DNA of 35,790 nt from Alphaproteobacteria bacterium (GCA_025361185.1 JANYAR010000099.1:1-35790), one strand, 5' to 3'; positions 7,930 through 16,306 are shown, counted from the first letter of the stretch. A program made the numbers and translations. The notes: a model not told the origin generated them from the sequence alone.

Positions 7930-7980
7930 GGGGTCTCCTTGGGATTTTGGTGACGAAGTTTAGCCCAGGCGGCGTGTCCC

Positions 7981-7997
7981 TGTCAGCCATGCTGACA
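7981..7997. promoter_or_regulatory. 17-bp palindrome in divergent promoter region
   Basis: TGTCAGC (7981-7987) and GCTGACA (7991-7997) form a perfect inverted repeat with three bases between. It sits 52 bp upstream of the peroxiredoxin start and 15 bp upstream of the proposed -35 box of the btuB leader. It could be a dimeric regulator site (a peroxide sensor would suit the peroxiredoxin) or a hairpin in the peroxiredoxin leader. No regulator can be named. Confidence 0.4.
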
Positions 7998-8011
7998 TGG
8001 TGAAGTCGTGC

Positions 8012-8040
8012 TTGACGGGCCCCGATGATCGTCCCATAAG
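8012..8040 (+). promoter_or_regulatory. Probable promoter of the btu operon
   Basis: A -35 box TTGACG (8012-8017) and a -10-like box CATAAG (8035-8040) are separated by 17 bp. Transcription would start near 8047, immediately before the cobalamin riboswitch, which is where the aptamer needs to begin. The nrdAB leader has a matching GCTTGACGG sequence at 12880-12888, which supports both. Confidence 0.5.
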
Positions 8041-8048
8041 CCCGCCCA

Positions 8049-8229
8049 GGTGCAAGGTTTAGGGAACGCGGGAAGGCGTAAGGCGTGAGCCGGACCGCCT
8101 TTAAAAAAGACCGCGGCTGCCCCCGCAACTGTCGCCGGTGAGTTTTGGTCCATGTGTCACTGACGCCGCAAGGTGTTGGGAAGACGGATCAAGGCGCTGA
8201 TCCGGCTAGCCAGGAAACCTGCCTCGCAC
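8049..8229 (+). ncRNA. Cobalamin (B12) riboswitch upstream of btuB
   Basis: The conserved landmarks appear in order: GGTGCAAGGTTTAGGGAA (from 8049), the core GCTGCCCCCGCAACTGT (8116-8132), a GTCACTG element (8156-8162) with GGGAAGACGG (8178-8187), and the closing GCCAGGAAACCTGCC (8209-8223). This is an adenosylcobalamin-type aptamer. When bound it would switch off the downstream B12 receptor and transporter. I find no terminator with a T-run between the aptamer and the gene at 8360; instead a hairpin covers the ribosome binding site, suggesting translational control. Confidence 0.95.
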
Positions 8230-8339
8230 CGTCGTCTTGTAGCCTGCCGGGGTGTGCGGGGTGCAGCGGGGTGAACCGCAGCGGCGACGAAGTTGGAGTC
8301 GTCGCGCGGGGGCAAATCCCTTTTCAAGTCCGCGTGCGG

Positions 8340-8354
8340 CTCCTGAGCCAGGAG
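8340..8354 (+). promoter_or_regulatory. Hairpin masking the btuB ribosome binding site
   Basis: CTCCTG (8340-8345) pairs perfectly with CAGGAG (8349-8354) across a three-base loop. The second arm is the Shine-Dalgarno sequence of btuB, whose ATG is at 8360. A second stem (GCGACGA 8284-8290 with TCGTCGC 8299-8305) lies between it and the aptamer and could be part of the switching structure. This is the expression platform expected of a translational riboswitch. Confidence 0.55.
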
Positions 8355-8359
8355 ACGTT

Positions 8360-10284
8360 ATGAAGTCCTTTTTTACCACTGTTGCACTTGTGGCGTTGAC
8401 CGCGCCGGCATTGGCCCAGATCACCGACCAAGTCGTGATCGCCGACGCCAGTATCAAGCCCGAAGATTCCGAACGCATCGTGGTCAGCGCCACGCGCCTG
8501 CCCACGCCGGTGTCTGAGGTCGCCAGCAGCGTCACGGTGATCACCGCCGCCACCATCGAGGCGCGGCAGCAGCGTTCGCTGCCCGATGTGCTGCGCAATG
8601 TACCGGGGCTCAACATCGTGCAGAGCGGCGGGGCGGGCGGACAGACATCGGTGTTCCTGCGCGGCACCAATCCCAACATACCAAGGTGCTGCTGGACGGC
8701 ATCGATATCGCCGATCCCTCCACCGCCAATGGCGCCGCCGACATTTCCAAGCTGGCGGCGGGCGGTATTGCCAAGGTGGAAGTGCTGCGTGGCCCGCAAG
8801 GCGCGCTCTACGGTTCCGACGCCATCGGCGGGGTGATCAATATCATCACCAAAAGCGGCGATGGGCCACTCAAGGTCAATGCTGATGCGGAAGGCGGCAA
8901 CTTCGACACCTTCAACCAGCGCGCATCCGCGTCCGGCTCGCGAGGCGATCTGCACTATGCCGTGACGGTGCAGCATCTGCATTCCGGCGCCACACCGGTG
9001 ACGCCGCTGAACCTTCTGCCGCCCGGCCATCGCCGCAATGACGATTTCTATGACAATGTCACCGCCAGCACCAAGCTGGGCTATGACGTCACAGACAATT
9101 TCGATCTGGGCCTGGTGGGGCGCTATACCAACAGCCTGGGCAAGATTACCGGTGACAGTTTTGATCCCGTGACCTTCGCGTCCTTCCCCTCGCCCACCCG
9201 CACCCGCATCGAAACCCTGCAATATGAAAGCCGGGCAACTGCGCATCTGGTGATGGGGCGCCTGGACCAGACGCTTGGCCTGGCCTATGGCAGCAGCATT
9301 CTCGCCAGCCAGGATCCGGACAATGGCAATGGCCGCCAGATCGGTGACCGGATAAAGCTGGACTGGCAGGGCAATGTCGATGTGAGCGATGGCGAGACCC
9401 TGGTGCTTGGCGCGGAAACGGCGCGCGATGCGCTGCATCCGGGAGTGGCGTTCGGCTTTCCCTCGCCTTTGTCGCGGGGCATCACCACCAATGCCGGTTA
9501 TGCCGAACTGCAATCGGATTTCGGCTTTGGGCTGCATGACAGCGCCTCGATCCGCTATGACGACAATAGCCGCTTTGGCAACAAGACCACCTGGCGCATC
9601 GCGCCAGCCTGGCTGATTGAGAGCTCCGGCACCAAGCTTAAGGCCAGCGCGGGTACCGGCTTCAAGGCGCCGGCCTTGCAGCAATTGTTCGGTACCTTCG
9701 GCGGCAATGCGAAGCTTAAGCCGGAAACCAGCTTCGGCTATGATGTGGGCGTGGAACAGAGCTTGCTGGATGGCGCGCTCACCGGCGGCGTCACCTGGTT
9801 CCGCAACGACATCCGCAATCTGATCGTGTCGGGTCCGGCGCCGACCTTTCAGCTGGCCAATATCGGCCGGGCGCGCACCGACGGCGTGGAAAGTTTCATT
9901 GCCTGGAAGGCGCTGGATGCGCTCACCCTGCGTGCCGACTACACCTATACCGACGCGCTGGATGCCGGCACCCGTCTGGCGCTGCTGCGGCGGCCGCGCC
10001 ACAAGGCCAGTGTCGGCGCCGACTGGCAGGTGAGCGATGATTTCAACTTGAATGCGACCTTGCTTTACGTGGGTGCGCAGATCGACGGCAACCGTGATTT
10101 CTCCATTCCGCGTCTGAAGATGCCGGACCATGTCACCCTGGACGTTGCGGCCAGCTACCGGCTGACCGAGACATGGACCTTGTTCGGGCGGATTGAGAAC
10201 GCCACCGATACCAACTATCAGAGTCCCGACGGCTTCCTGCGCCCCGGCATCGGCGCTTATGGCGGGATCAAGGTGAACCTGTAA
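8360..10284 (+). pseudogene. btuB: TonB-dependent B12 receptor BtuB, frameshifted
   Basis: This is the outer-membrane beta-barrel that binds cobalamin and imports it with TonB energy. The first part (8360 to about 8677) gives a signal peptide (MKSFFTTVALVALTAPALAQ), a TonB box (ERIVVSATR) and the plug domain up to VFLRGTNPN. The reading then jumps to the +1 frame, which continues VLLDGIDIADPS, KVEVLRGPQGALYGSDAIGG and a full barrel to 10284. Inserting one C in AACATACC near 8677 would give AACCATACC and restore the usual NHTKVLLDG sequence. The rest of the gene is intact, without other stops, so this is a very recent mutation, a programmed or phase-variable change, or a sequencing error. Start ATG at 8360 has AGGAG upstream. 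It follows a B12 riboswitch and precedes btuF by 2 bp. Confidence 0.85.
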
Positions 10285-10286
10285 GC

Positions 10287-11117
10287 ATGAAATGGATCGC
10301 GGCCGCTGTTCTGATTGCCCTATCCGGACCAGCGGCTGCGTCTCCTCCTCAGCGCATCATGTCGCTGAAGATTTGCACCGACGAACTCTTGCTCGACCTG
10401 GTGCCGGCTTCGCGCATTGCTTCGATTACCTTTCTGTCGCGCGAAAAGGCGGGACTGAAATATTGGCCGCAGGCGGCAACCATTCCCATCAATCACGGCA
10501 GCGCCGAGGAAATTCTTAAGCTCCATCCCGATCTGATCCTGACCGATCCTTTCATGGCGCCGTCCTTGCGTCCGCTATTGGCGAAGACGGGTGCCAGAAT
10601 CGTGGAGGTACCGCCGGCCGAGAATTTCGAACAAATTCGCACCGTCACCCGTCAGGTCGCAAAGGCGGTGGGGGAAGAGGCGCGCGGCGAGGCCCTGATC
10701 GCGAACATGGACGCCGAGCTGCGCGCGCTGGCGGCGCGGCGTCCCAAAAACATGCTCACGGTCGCCGGCTGGGGCACGGGCGGCTATGTGCCGGGCACGG
10801 GCGGGTTGTTCGATGCCATGCTGACCGTGGCGGGCGCACGCAATATCGAGCGCGGCGCTTTCGGTTACTTCGATGTCGAAAGCCTGATCGCGGCGGGTCC
10901 CGACGCCTTGGTCTATGGCGACACCTATGGCGGCACCACATCCTTGCGCACCGACCAGGACCTGCATCCGGCCCTGCTCAAGCGCTATGCCGGCCGCCGC
11001 ATTACCTACGCGGCGCTTTACGGTTGCGGCGTGCCGCAAAGTGCGGCGGTGGCAAGGAGGCTTCAGGACGCGCTGCTGAAGGTGCAACACCCCGCGCCCG
11101 GAGGGCGCGCACCATGA
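10287..11117 (+). CDS. btuF: B12 ABC transporter substrate-binding protein
   Basis: This 276-residue periplasmic protein has a short signal peptide (MKWIAAAVLIALSGPAAAS) and the helical-backbone metal/cobalamin binding fold (Peripla_BP_2 family): RIMSLKICTDELLLDLVPASRI near the N-terminus, EILKLHPDLILTDP in the middle, and GGLFDAMLTVAGARNI followed by SLIAAGPDALVYG in the second lobe. It would accept cobalamin arriving through BtuB and hand it to BtuCD. Its stop overlaps the next start (ATGA at 11114-11117), which indicates translational coupling. Iron-siderophore binding proteins share this fold; the riboswitch and receptor upstream make B12 the better choice. Confidence 0.85.
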   Translation: MKWIAAAVLIALSGPAAASPPQRIMSLKICTDELLLDLVPASRIASITFLSREKAGLKYWPQAATIPINHGSAEEILKLHPDLILTDPFMAPSLRPLLAKTGARIVEVPPAENFEQIRTVTRQVAKAVGEEARGEALIANMDAELRALAARRPKNMLTVAGWGTGGYVPGTGGLFDAMLTVAGARNIERGAFGYFDVESLIAAGPDALVYGDTYGGTTSLRTDQDLHPALLKRYAGRRITYAALYGCGVPQSAAVARRLQDALLKVQHPAPGGRAP

Positions 11118-12091
11118 ACCGGCTCAATCTTTCATTGCTGCTGTTGATCATACTCGCCTTCGCCGCATCGCTGCTGGCGGGCAGGGTGTGGCTGCCGCCA
11201 TCGTCCTTGCTCGTGCCGCATGGCTCGCTGGCAGGCCTGATCGTCTTCGACATCCGCCTGCCGCGCACGGTGCTGGCGCTGATCACCGGCGGCGTGCTGG
11301 GCCTGTCGGGCGCGGTGCTGCAAGGCTTTACCCGCAACCCGTTGGCCGAACCTGCTTTGCTCGGCGTTTCCAGCGGCGCCGCGCTGGGCGCGGTGATCGC
11401 GATTTATTTCGGGCTGGCGGCGGCCTCGCCGGTCACCGGTCCGCTGATGGGCATGGTGGGCGCGCTTTTGGCCTGCGCCCTGACATTCGCGTTGGGCCAG
11501 GGATCAAACAGGGGCGGCACGGTGGCTCTGGTGCTGGCGGGTGCAGCGGTGTCGAGCTTGACGGCGGCGGGTATCGCGCTTGCCTTGAACTTCGCGCCCA
11601 ATCCCTACGCCGCCTATGAAATCATGACCTGGATCATGGGCTCGCTGGCCGACAAGAGCTGGACACAGGTCTGGCTGGTGCTGCCCTTCGCGGTCGTGGG
11701 TGTCGCGCTGCTGGCAATGACGGGGCGGGCGCTGGACGCGCTGTCCTTGGGCGAGGCGCAGGCCGCCAGCCTGGGCGTCAATCTCAACCGGTTGGCTGCG
11801 CTGGTGGTGGCGGGCACCGCGTTCAGCGTGGGCGCCATCACTTCGGTCACCGGCGCCATCGGCTTTATCGGTCTGGTCGCGCCCCATCTTGTCAGGCCCT
11901 TTGTCGGCCATGCGCCGCGCCGTGTGTTGCTGCCCGCAACCCTGGCAGGCAGCCTGCTGCTGCTCTCAGCCGACATCGCCGCGCGGCTGGTGCATGCCAA
12001 TCCCGAACTCAGGCTGGGTGTCTTCACCAGCCTTTTGGGTACGCCCTTCTTCTTCTGGCTTGTGGTGCGCATCAGGAAGGTGGCGCCATGA
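11114..12091 (+). CDS. btuC: B12 ABC transporter permease (FecCD family)
   Basis: This 325-residue inner-membrane permease of the FecCD/BtuC family has about ten helices. Recognisable parts are RLPRTVLALITGGVLGLSGAVLQGFTRNPLAEPALLG-type segments early on (about residues 54-85), ALSLGEAQAASLGV, which is the cytoplasmic coupling region to the ATPase, and GFIGLVAPHLVRP followed by the last helices. The start at 11114 is set by the ATGA overlap with btuF; an in-frame upstream start at 11024 would overlap btuF by 94 bp and lacks the hydrophobic start. Two copies would pair with two copies of the ATPase encoded next. Confidence 0.9.
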   Translation: MNRLNLSLLLLIILAFAASLLAGRVWLPPSSLLVPHGSLAGLIVFDIRLPRTVLALITGGVLGLSGAVLQGFTRNPLAEPALLGVSSGAALGAVIAIYFGLAAASPVTGPLMGMVGALLACALTFALGQGSNRGGTVALVLAGAAVSSLTAAGIALALNFAPNPYAAYEIMTWIMGSLADKSWTQVWLVLPFAVVGVALLAMTGRALDALSLGEAQAASLGVNLNRLAALVVAGTAFSVGAITSVTGAIGFIGLVAPHLVRPFVGHAPRRVLLPATLAGSLLLLSADIAARLVHANPELRLGVFTSLLGTPFFFWLVVRIRKVAP

Positions 12092-12858
12092 CCCTGCTGG
12101 CGGCGCAGAACATCACCGTAACGAGAGGTGGCCGCGCCATCCTGCACGATGTTTCGCTCCAAGCACGCGCCGGGGAATTCATCGCCGTGCTGGGCCCCAA
12201 TGGCGCGGGAAAATCCACCCTGTTGTCGGTACTTGCGGGATTGCTGAAACCGGACAGCGGCAAAGTGATGCTGGACAACAAGCCCCTGGCTTTATTGTCC
12301 ACAAAGCAGCTTGCGGCACGGCGCGCCTACCTGCCGCAGAATCCGCACCTGGAATGGCCGATCTCGGTACAGCGGCTGGTGGCGCTGGGTCTCACCCCCA
12401 GGCTGCCGGCCACGGGCGGCTTGCCGCAAAGCTTTTTGCCGCTGATTTGCCGTGCGCTGGAGCAATGCGATTTGACGGCCAGGCGCGATCAGGCTGCGAC
12501 CACATTGTCCGGTGGGGAGTTTGCTCGCGCCATGCTGGCCCGCGCCATCGTATCGCAGCCGAAAATATTGATCGTGGACGAACCCATCACCGGGCTTGAT
12601 CCCAAACATGCCATGGCCTCGATGCAGTTGCTGTCGGATTTCGCGCGTGCCGGCGCGCTGGTGATCGCTTCGTTGCACGATCTGACCCTGGCGGCGCGTC
12701 ATGCCAGCCGGGTGATCGTAGTTGTGGATGGAGCGGTCATAAACGACGCGGATTCGCTCACAGAAGAAACTATCCACAGGGCCTTCGGGGTCCGGGCCCT
12801 GGCCAGTGGCGCGGGAGATTCGCGGGCATTCACACTTTTGTCCCCAAGCGAAAAATGA
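12088..12858 (+). CDS. btuD: B12 ABC transporter ATP-binding protein
   Basis: This 256-residue ATPase energises BtuC. Walker A is GPNGAGKS (residues 36-43), the Q-loop lies in AYLPQNPH, the ABC signature is LSGGE, Walker B is ILIVDEP and the switch histidine is in ASLHDL. It overlaps btuC by ATGA (12088-12091). The family also includes iron-siderophore and haem ATPases (FecE, HmuV); assignment to B12 rests on the operon. The gene ends 24 bp before the -35 box of the next riboswitch-controlled unit. Confidence 0.9.
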   Translation: MTLLAAQNITVTRGGRAILHDVSLQARAGEFIAVLGPNGAGKSTLLSVLAGLLKPDSGKVMLDNKPLALLSTKQLAARRAYLPQNPHLEWPISVQRLVALGLTPRLPATGGLPQSFLPLICRALEQCDLTARRDQAATTLSGGEFARAMLARAIVSQPKILIVDEPITGLDPKHAMASMQLLSDFARAGALVIASLHDLTLAARHASRVIVVVDGAVINDADSLTEETIHRAFGVRALASGAGDSRAFTLLSPSEK

Positions 12859-12881
12859 CGTCTGTGTGAAAGTTTTCCGGC

Positions 12882-12911
12882 TTGACGGATTCCGCGAATA
12901 GGCCCCTAGAT
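12882..12911 (+). promoter_or_regulatory. Probable promoter of the nrdAB operon
   Basis: A -35 box TTGACG (12882-12887) is followed after 17-18 bp by CCTAGA/CTAGAT (12905-12911) as a -10-like box. The start would be near 12918, a little upstream of the second cobalamin aptamer. The -35 context GCTTGACGG is shared with the btu promoter. I do not see a convincing NrdR box pair. Confidence 0.45.
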
Positions 12912-12934
12912 GTAGTCGTTCACGGTCACTCGAA

Positions 12935-13113
12935 TGCTCTGGATAGGGGATTCAAGGGAACTTCGGAGCGGCCGGGTGGGGCCGAAACCGGGGCTGCCCC
13001 CGCAACTGTAAACGGCTGATTTTCCGGCCTTTTGCCACTGGGACCCCTCTTCAAGATGAAGAGCCCCGGGAAGGCCGCCGGGAAGAGGGCCGCGAGCCAG
13101 GAGACCTGCCGTC
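12935..13113 (+). ncRNA. Cobalamin (B12) riboswitch upstream of nrdAB
   Basis: Conserved landmarks in order are ATTCAAGGGAAC (12950-12961), the core GCTGCCCCCGCAACTGTAA (12993-13011), GCCACTGGGA (13034-13043), CCGGGAAGGC (13066-13075) and GAGCCAGGAGACCTGCC (13094-13110). The overall order and spacing match the B12 aptamer family. Control of class I ribonucleotide reductase by B12 riboswitches is known in bacteria that also have the B12-dependent class II enzyme. The open frame reaching upstream to 13032 runs through the aptamer and is not part of nrdA. Confidence 0.95.
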
Positions 13114-13191
13114 GAACATGTTTGAGCGAATGGGGCGGGGCGTCCCAGGGGGCCAATAAGGAGCGGTATACGCCGCGCCTGCGGTCCACGA

Positions 13192-13215
13192 TTCCCCGAA
13201 ACCCAAAGAGGGGAA
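13192..13215 (+). promoter_or_regulatory. Hairpin masking the nrdA ribosome binding site
   Basis: TTCCCC (13192-13197) pairs perfectly with GGGGAA (13210-13215) across a 12-base loop. The second arm lies in the Shine-Dalgarno region AGAGGGGAAG before the nrdA ATG at 13221. No T-run terminator is visible between the aptamer and the gene. The arrangement mirrors that at btuB. Confidence 0.5.
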
Positions 13216-13220
13216 GCAAG

Positions 13221-15227
13221 ATGTCGGCACTCGGTAAACACGTCCTGGAAGGCGATTTTGATCGTGACGGCCAAGTGGTCGTCCAGACGCCGCCTGAACG
13301 GGTGATCCAGCGCTCGGTGGTGGTAACCCGCACGCTGACCCAGACCCCGGCTAAGCCTGTCGCACCGGCGCCGAAGGCGGAAATCCCCGATCACGCCAGG
13401 CATCATACCCAGCCGCCGCTGCCCTATCCGCTGGCGCCGCGGCCCACGCCCGCCGACCTGAGCCTGGACCGCGCCCGCGACAGCCTTCTGACCCCGTTCG
13501 GCAAGGCCACGCTCACCGACCGCTATCTGATGCCGGGCGAAAGCTTCCAGGACATGTTCGCCCGCGTCTCCTGCGCCTATGCCGACGACGTGGACCATGC
13601 CCAGCGGCTCTACGACTATATGAGCCGGCTGTGGTTCATGCCGGCCACCCCCATCCTGTCCAATGGCGGCACCAAGCGGGGTCTGCCGATTTCCTGCTTT
13701 CTCAACGACGTGTCGGACTCGCTGGACGGCATTGTCGGCACCTGGAACGAGAATGTGGCGCTGGCCAGCAATGGCGGCGGCATCGGCACCTATTGGGGCA
13801 AGGTGCGCTCCATCGGCGAGAAGGTGAAGACCGGCAAGACCAGCGGCATCATTCCCTTCATCCATGTGATGGACGGGCTGACGCTTGCCATTTCGCAAGG
13901 GTCCCTGCGCCGCGGTTCGGCGGCGGTCTATCTGGACATCGCCCACCCGGAAATCGAGGAGTTCCTGGAGATCCGCAAAGCCAGCGGCGATTTCAACCGC
14001 AAGGGCCTCAACCTGCATCACGGCATCAACATCACCGACGAATTCATGGACTGCGTTAAGGAGGGCAAGATGTTCGGCCTGCGCAGCCCCAAGGACCAGC
14101 AGGTTCTGCGCGAGGTCAATGCCCGCGAATTGTGGCAGCGCATTCTGGAAACACGCTTGCAGACCGGCGAGCCCTATATCCTCAACATCGATGCGGTGAA
14201 CCGGGCCCTGCCTAAGCACCAGCGCGAGCTGGGGCTGAAGGTCAACACCTCCAACCTGTGCAGCGAGATCACCTTGCCCACCGGCGTCGACCATGACGGC
14301 AAGGAGCGCACGGCGGTCTGCTGCCTGTCGTCGCTGAACATCGAGACCTGGGACCAGTGGGCCGAGACCGAGGGCTTTGTCGAGGACGTTCTGCGCATGC
14401 TGGACAATGTCCTGACCAGCTTCATCGAGACCGCGCCCGCGGGCATGGAACGCGCCAAGTACAGTGCCCTGCGCGAACGTTCGGTGGGGTTGGGGGTCAT
14501 GGGTTTCCACTCTTTCCTGCAGATGAAGAACATCCCCCTGGAAAGCGCCATGGCCAAGTCATGGAATCTACGCATTTTCAAGAAGATACGCCGGGAAGCG
14601 GATGCAGCGTCTTATATCCTGGCCGAAGAGCGCGGCGCCTGCCCGGACGCCCATGACAAGGGCATGAAGGCGCGCTTCTCCCACAAGCTGGCGATCGCGC
14701 CTACCGCCTCCATCTCCATCATCTGCGGCGGCGCGTCAGCCTGTGTCGAGCCGATCCCGGCCAATGTTTACACCCACAAGACGCTGTCTGGCTCCTTCTC
14801 GGTGCGCAATCCCTATTTGCAGGCACTTCTGGAAACCAAGGGCCAGAACACTGACGCCACCTGGCAGTCGATTGTCGAGCAGGAAGGTTCGGTCCAGCAT
14901 CTGGACTGCCTCACCGATGAGGAAAAGGCGGTGTACCGCACCGCCTTCGAGATCGACCAGCGCTGGATCATCGAGCTGGCCGCCGACCGCACCCCCTATA
15001 TCTGCCAGAGCCAGTCGCTGAACCTGTTTTTGCCCGCCGACATCGATAAGTGGGATCTGCACATGCTGCATTGGACGGCGTGGGAACGGGGCATCAAGAG
15101 TCTTTATTACTGCCGCTCCAAGTCCATCAGCCGCGCCGGGTTCGCCGGCCAGATGGAAAAGAAGGACAAGGCCAGCGTCGCCGCCGCGCCGCGTACCGAT
15201 TATGAGGAATGCCTGGCATGTCAGTGA
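13221..15227 (+). CDS. nrdA: Ribonucleoside-diphosphate reductase alpha subunit (class I)
   Basis: This 668-residue catalytic subunit makes deoxyribonucleotides with NrdB. All key residues are visible: redox Cys159 in PISCFL, the active-site N345/C347/E349 in SNLCSEI, the second redox cysteine in VCCLSSLN (C367/C368), APTASIS, the radical-relay tyrosines Y629-Y630 in SLYYCRS, and the C-terminal reducing pair C664/C667 in ECLACQ. There is no ATP-cone at the N-terminus; instead a Pro-rich stretch (about residues 20-75) precedes the barrel, so the protein is shorter than E. coli NrdA. The start at 13221 follows AGAGGGGAAG. The longer frame from 13032 overlaps the riboswitch. B12 should repress it. 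Confidence 0.95.
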   Translation: MSALGKHVLEGDFDRDGQVVVQTPPERVIQRSVVVTRTLTQTPAKPVAPAPKAEIPDHARHHTQPPLPYPLAPRPTPADLSLDRARDSLLTPFGKATLTDRYLMPGESFQDMFARVSCAYADDVDHAQRLYDYMSRLWFMPATPILSNGGTKRGLPISCFLNDVSDSLDGIVGTWNENVALASNGGGIGTYWGKVRSIGEKVKTGKTSGIIPFIHVMDGLTLAISQGSLRRGSAAVYLDIAHPEIEEFLEIRKASGDFNRKGLNLHHGINITDEFMDCVKEGKMFGLRSPKDQQVLREVNARELWQRILETRLQTGEPYILNIDAVNRALPKHQRELGLKVNTSNLCSEITLPTGVDHDGKERTAVCCLSSLNIETWDQWAETEGFVEDVLRMLDNVLTSFIETAPAGMERAKYSALRERSVGLGVMGFHSFLQMKNIPLESAMAKSWNLRIFKKIRREADAASYILAEERGACPDAHDKGMKARFSHKLAIAPTASISIICGGASACVEPIPANVYTHKTLSGSFSVRNPYLQALLETKGQNTDATWQSIVEQEGSVQHLDCLTDEEKAVYRTAFEIDQRWIIELAADRTPYICQSQSLNLFLPADIDKWDLHMLHWTAWERGIKSLYYCRSKSISRAGFAGQMEKKDKASVAAAPRTDYEECLACQ

Positions 15228-16306
15228 ATCTGGGGAAAGTTGATCCGCGTTCGCTGATCGGAAAAGGCACGATCGGGCTTTTGAACGCCACCGGCACCTA
15301 TGACATTACCCGTTATCCCTGGGCCTATGAATGCTGGAAGCGCCAGCAGCAGACCCACTGGATGGGCGAAGAAGTGCCGCTGGGTTCCGATATCCGCGAC
15401 TGGCAATCGGGGCATCTCAGCGTCGCCGAAAAGGGCTTGCTGACCCAGATTTTCCGTTTCTTCACCCAGTCGGACGTGGAGGTGGGCGATAATTATTTGA
15501 AGCGCTACATCCCCATCTTCCAGCCGCTGGAAGTGCAGATGATGATGGCCGCCTTCACCAATATGGAGACGGTGCATATCGACGCCTATGCCCTGCTGCT
15601 CAAGACTCTGGGCATGCCGCAGACTGAGTTTGAGGCCTTCCGCGATTATCGCGAGATGAAGGCCAAGGCCGATTACATGCATACCTTCGGCGTGGGCACC
15701 TGCGCCGATGTGGCGCGCACTCTGGCCATGTTCGGCGCCTTCACCGAAGGCATGTCGCTGTTCGCCAGCTTCGCCATGCTGATGAATTTCCCCCGCTTCA
15801 ACAAGATGAACGGCATGGGCCAGATCGTGTCCTGGTCGGTGCGCGACGAAAGCCTGCACTGCGAAGGCATCACCAAGCTCTATCATGCCTGGGCGGAGGA
15901 AACCGGCTGCGTCACCAAAGCGGTGCGCGACGATATCCGTGAGGTCGCCCATACCATGGTCGGGCTGGAAGAGGGTTTCGTTGACCTGGCCTTCAGTCTC
16001 GGCGAGGTCGAGGGCATGACGGCGAAGGAAATCAAATCCTATGTCCGCTATATCGCCGACTGGCGGCTGACCCAGCTGAGGCTTGAGCCGGTGTTCGGCA
16101 ATTTCGAGGCGACCGAGAGCGGCTACAAGCAGCTCAAGGCGCATCCGCTACCCTGGCTGGTGGAAATCCTCAACGGCGTCGAGCATGCCAACTTCTTCGA
16201 ACAGCGCGCCACCGAATATTCCAAGGGCGCCTCAAAGGGCAGCTGGGACGGCACCGAGGGTGTTTGGTCGCAGTTCGACAAGCGCAACCAGATCGCGGCG
16301 GAGTGA
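15218..16306 (+). CDS. nrdB: Ribonucleoside-diphosphate reductase beta subunit (class I)
   Basis: This 362-residue ferritin-like subunit houses the metal-radical cofactor. The helix with E117, H120 and Y124 (METVHIDAY) gives two metal ligands and the radical tyrosine; E177 (FTEGMSLF) and E211/H214 (RDESLHCE) complete the site. The start at 15218 is preferred over the ATG at 15209 because GAGGA at 15204-15208 then has a normal 9-base spacing. The gene overlaps the nrdA end by 10 bp, so the subunits are translationally coupled. The radical Tyr is present, so this is not the tyrosine-less subclass. Confidence 0.95.
   Translation: MSVNLGKVDPRSLIGKGTIGLLNATGTYDITRYPWAYECWKRQQQTHWMGEEVPLGSDIRDWQSGHLSVAEKGLLTQIFRFFTQSDVEVGDNYLKRYIPIFQPLEVQMMMAAFTNMETVHIDAYALLLKTLGMPQTEFEAFRDYREMKAKADYMHTFGVGTCADVARTLAMFGAFTEGMSLFASFAMLMNFPRFNKMNGMGQIVSWSVRDESLHCEGITKLYHAWAEETGCVTKAVRDDIREVAHTMVGLEEGFVDLAFSLGEVEGMTAKEIKSYVRYIADWRLTQLRLEPVFGNFEATESGYKQLKAHPLPWLVEILNGVEHANFFEQRATEYSKGASKGSWDGTEGVWSQFDKRNQIAAE

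Noticed and set aside
8206..10131. 641-codon open frame on the minus strand opposite btuB
   Set aside because: It is a GC-rich shadow. Its translation is low-complexity Arg/Gly/Ala-rich sequence, while the plus strand has clear TonB-receptor motifs across the same bases.
13032..13220. Possible 63-residue N-terminal extension of nrdA
   Set aside because: It covers the cobalamin aptamer; the ATG at 13221 has a proper ribosome binding site and the normal protein start.
12906..14510. 534-codon open frame on the minus strand opposite the riboswitch and nrdA
   Set aside because: It is antisense to a riboswitch and to conserved NrdA motifs, with no protein-family features of its own.
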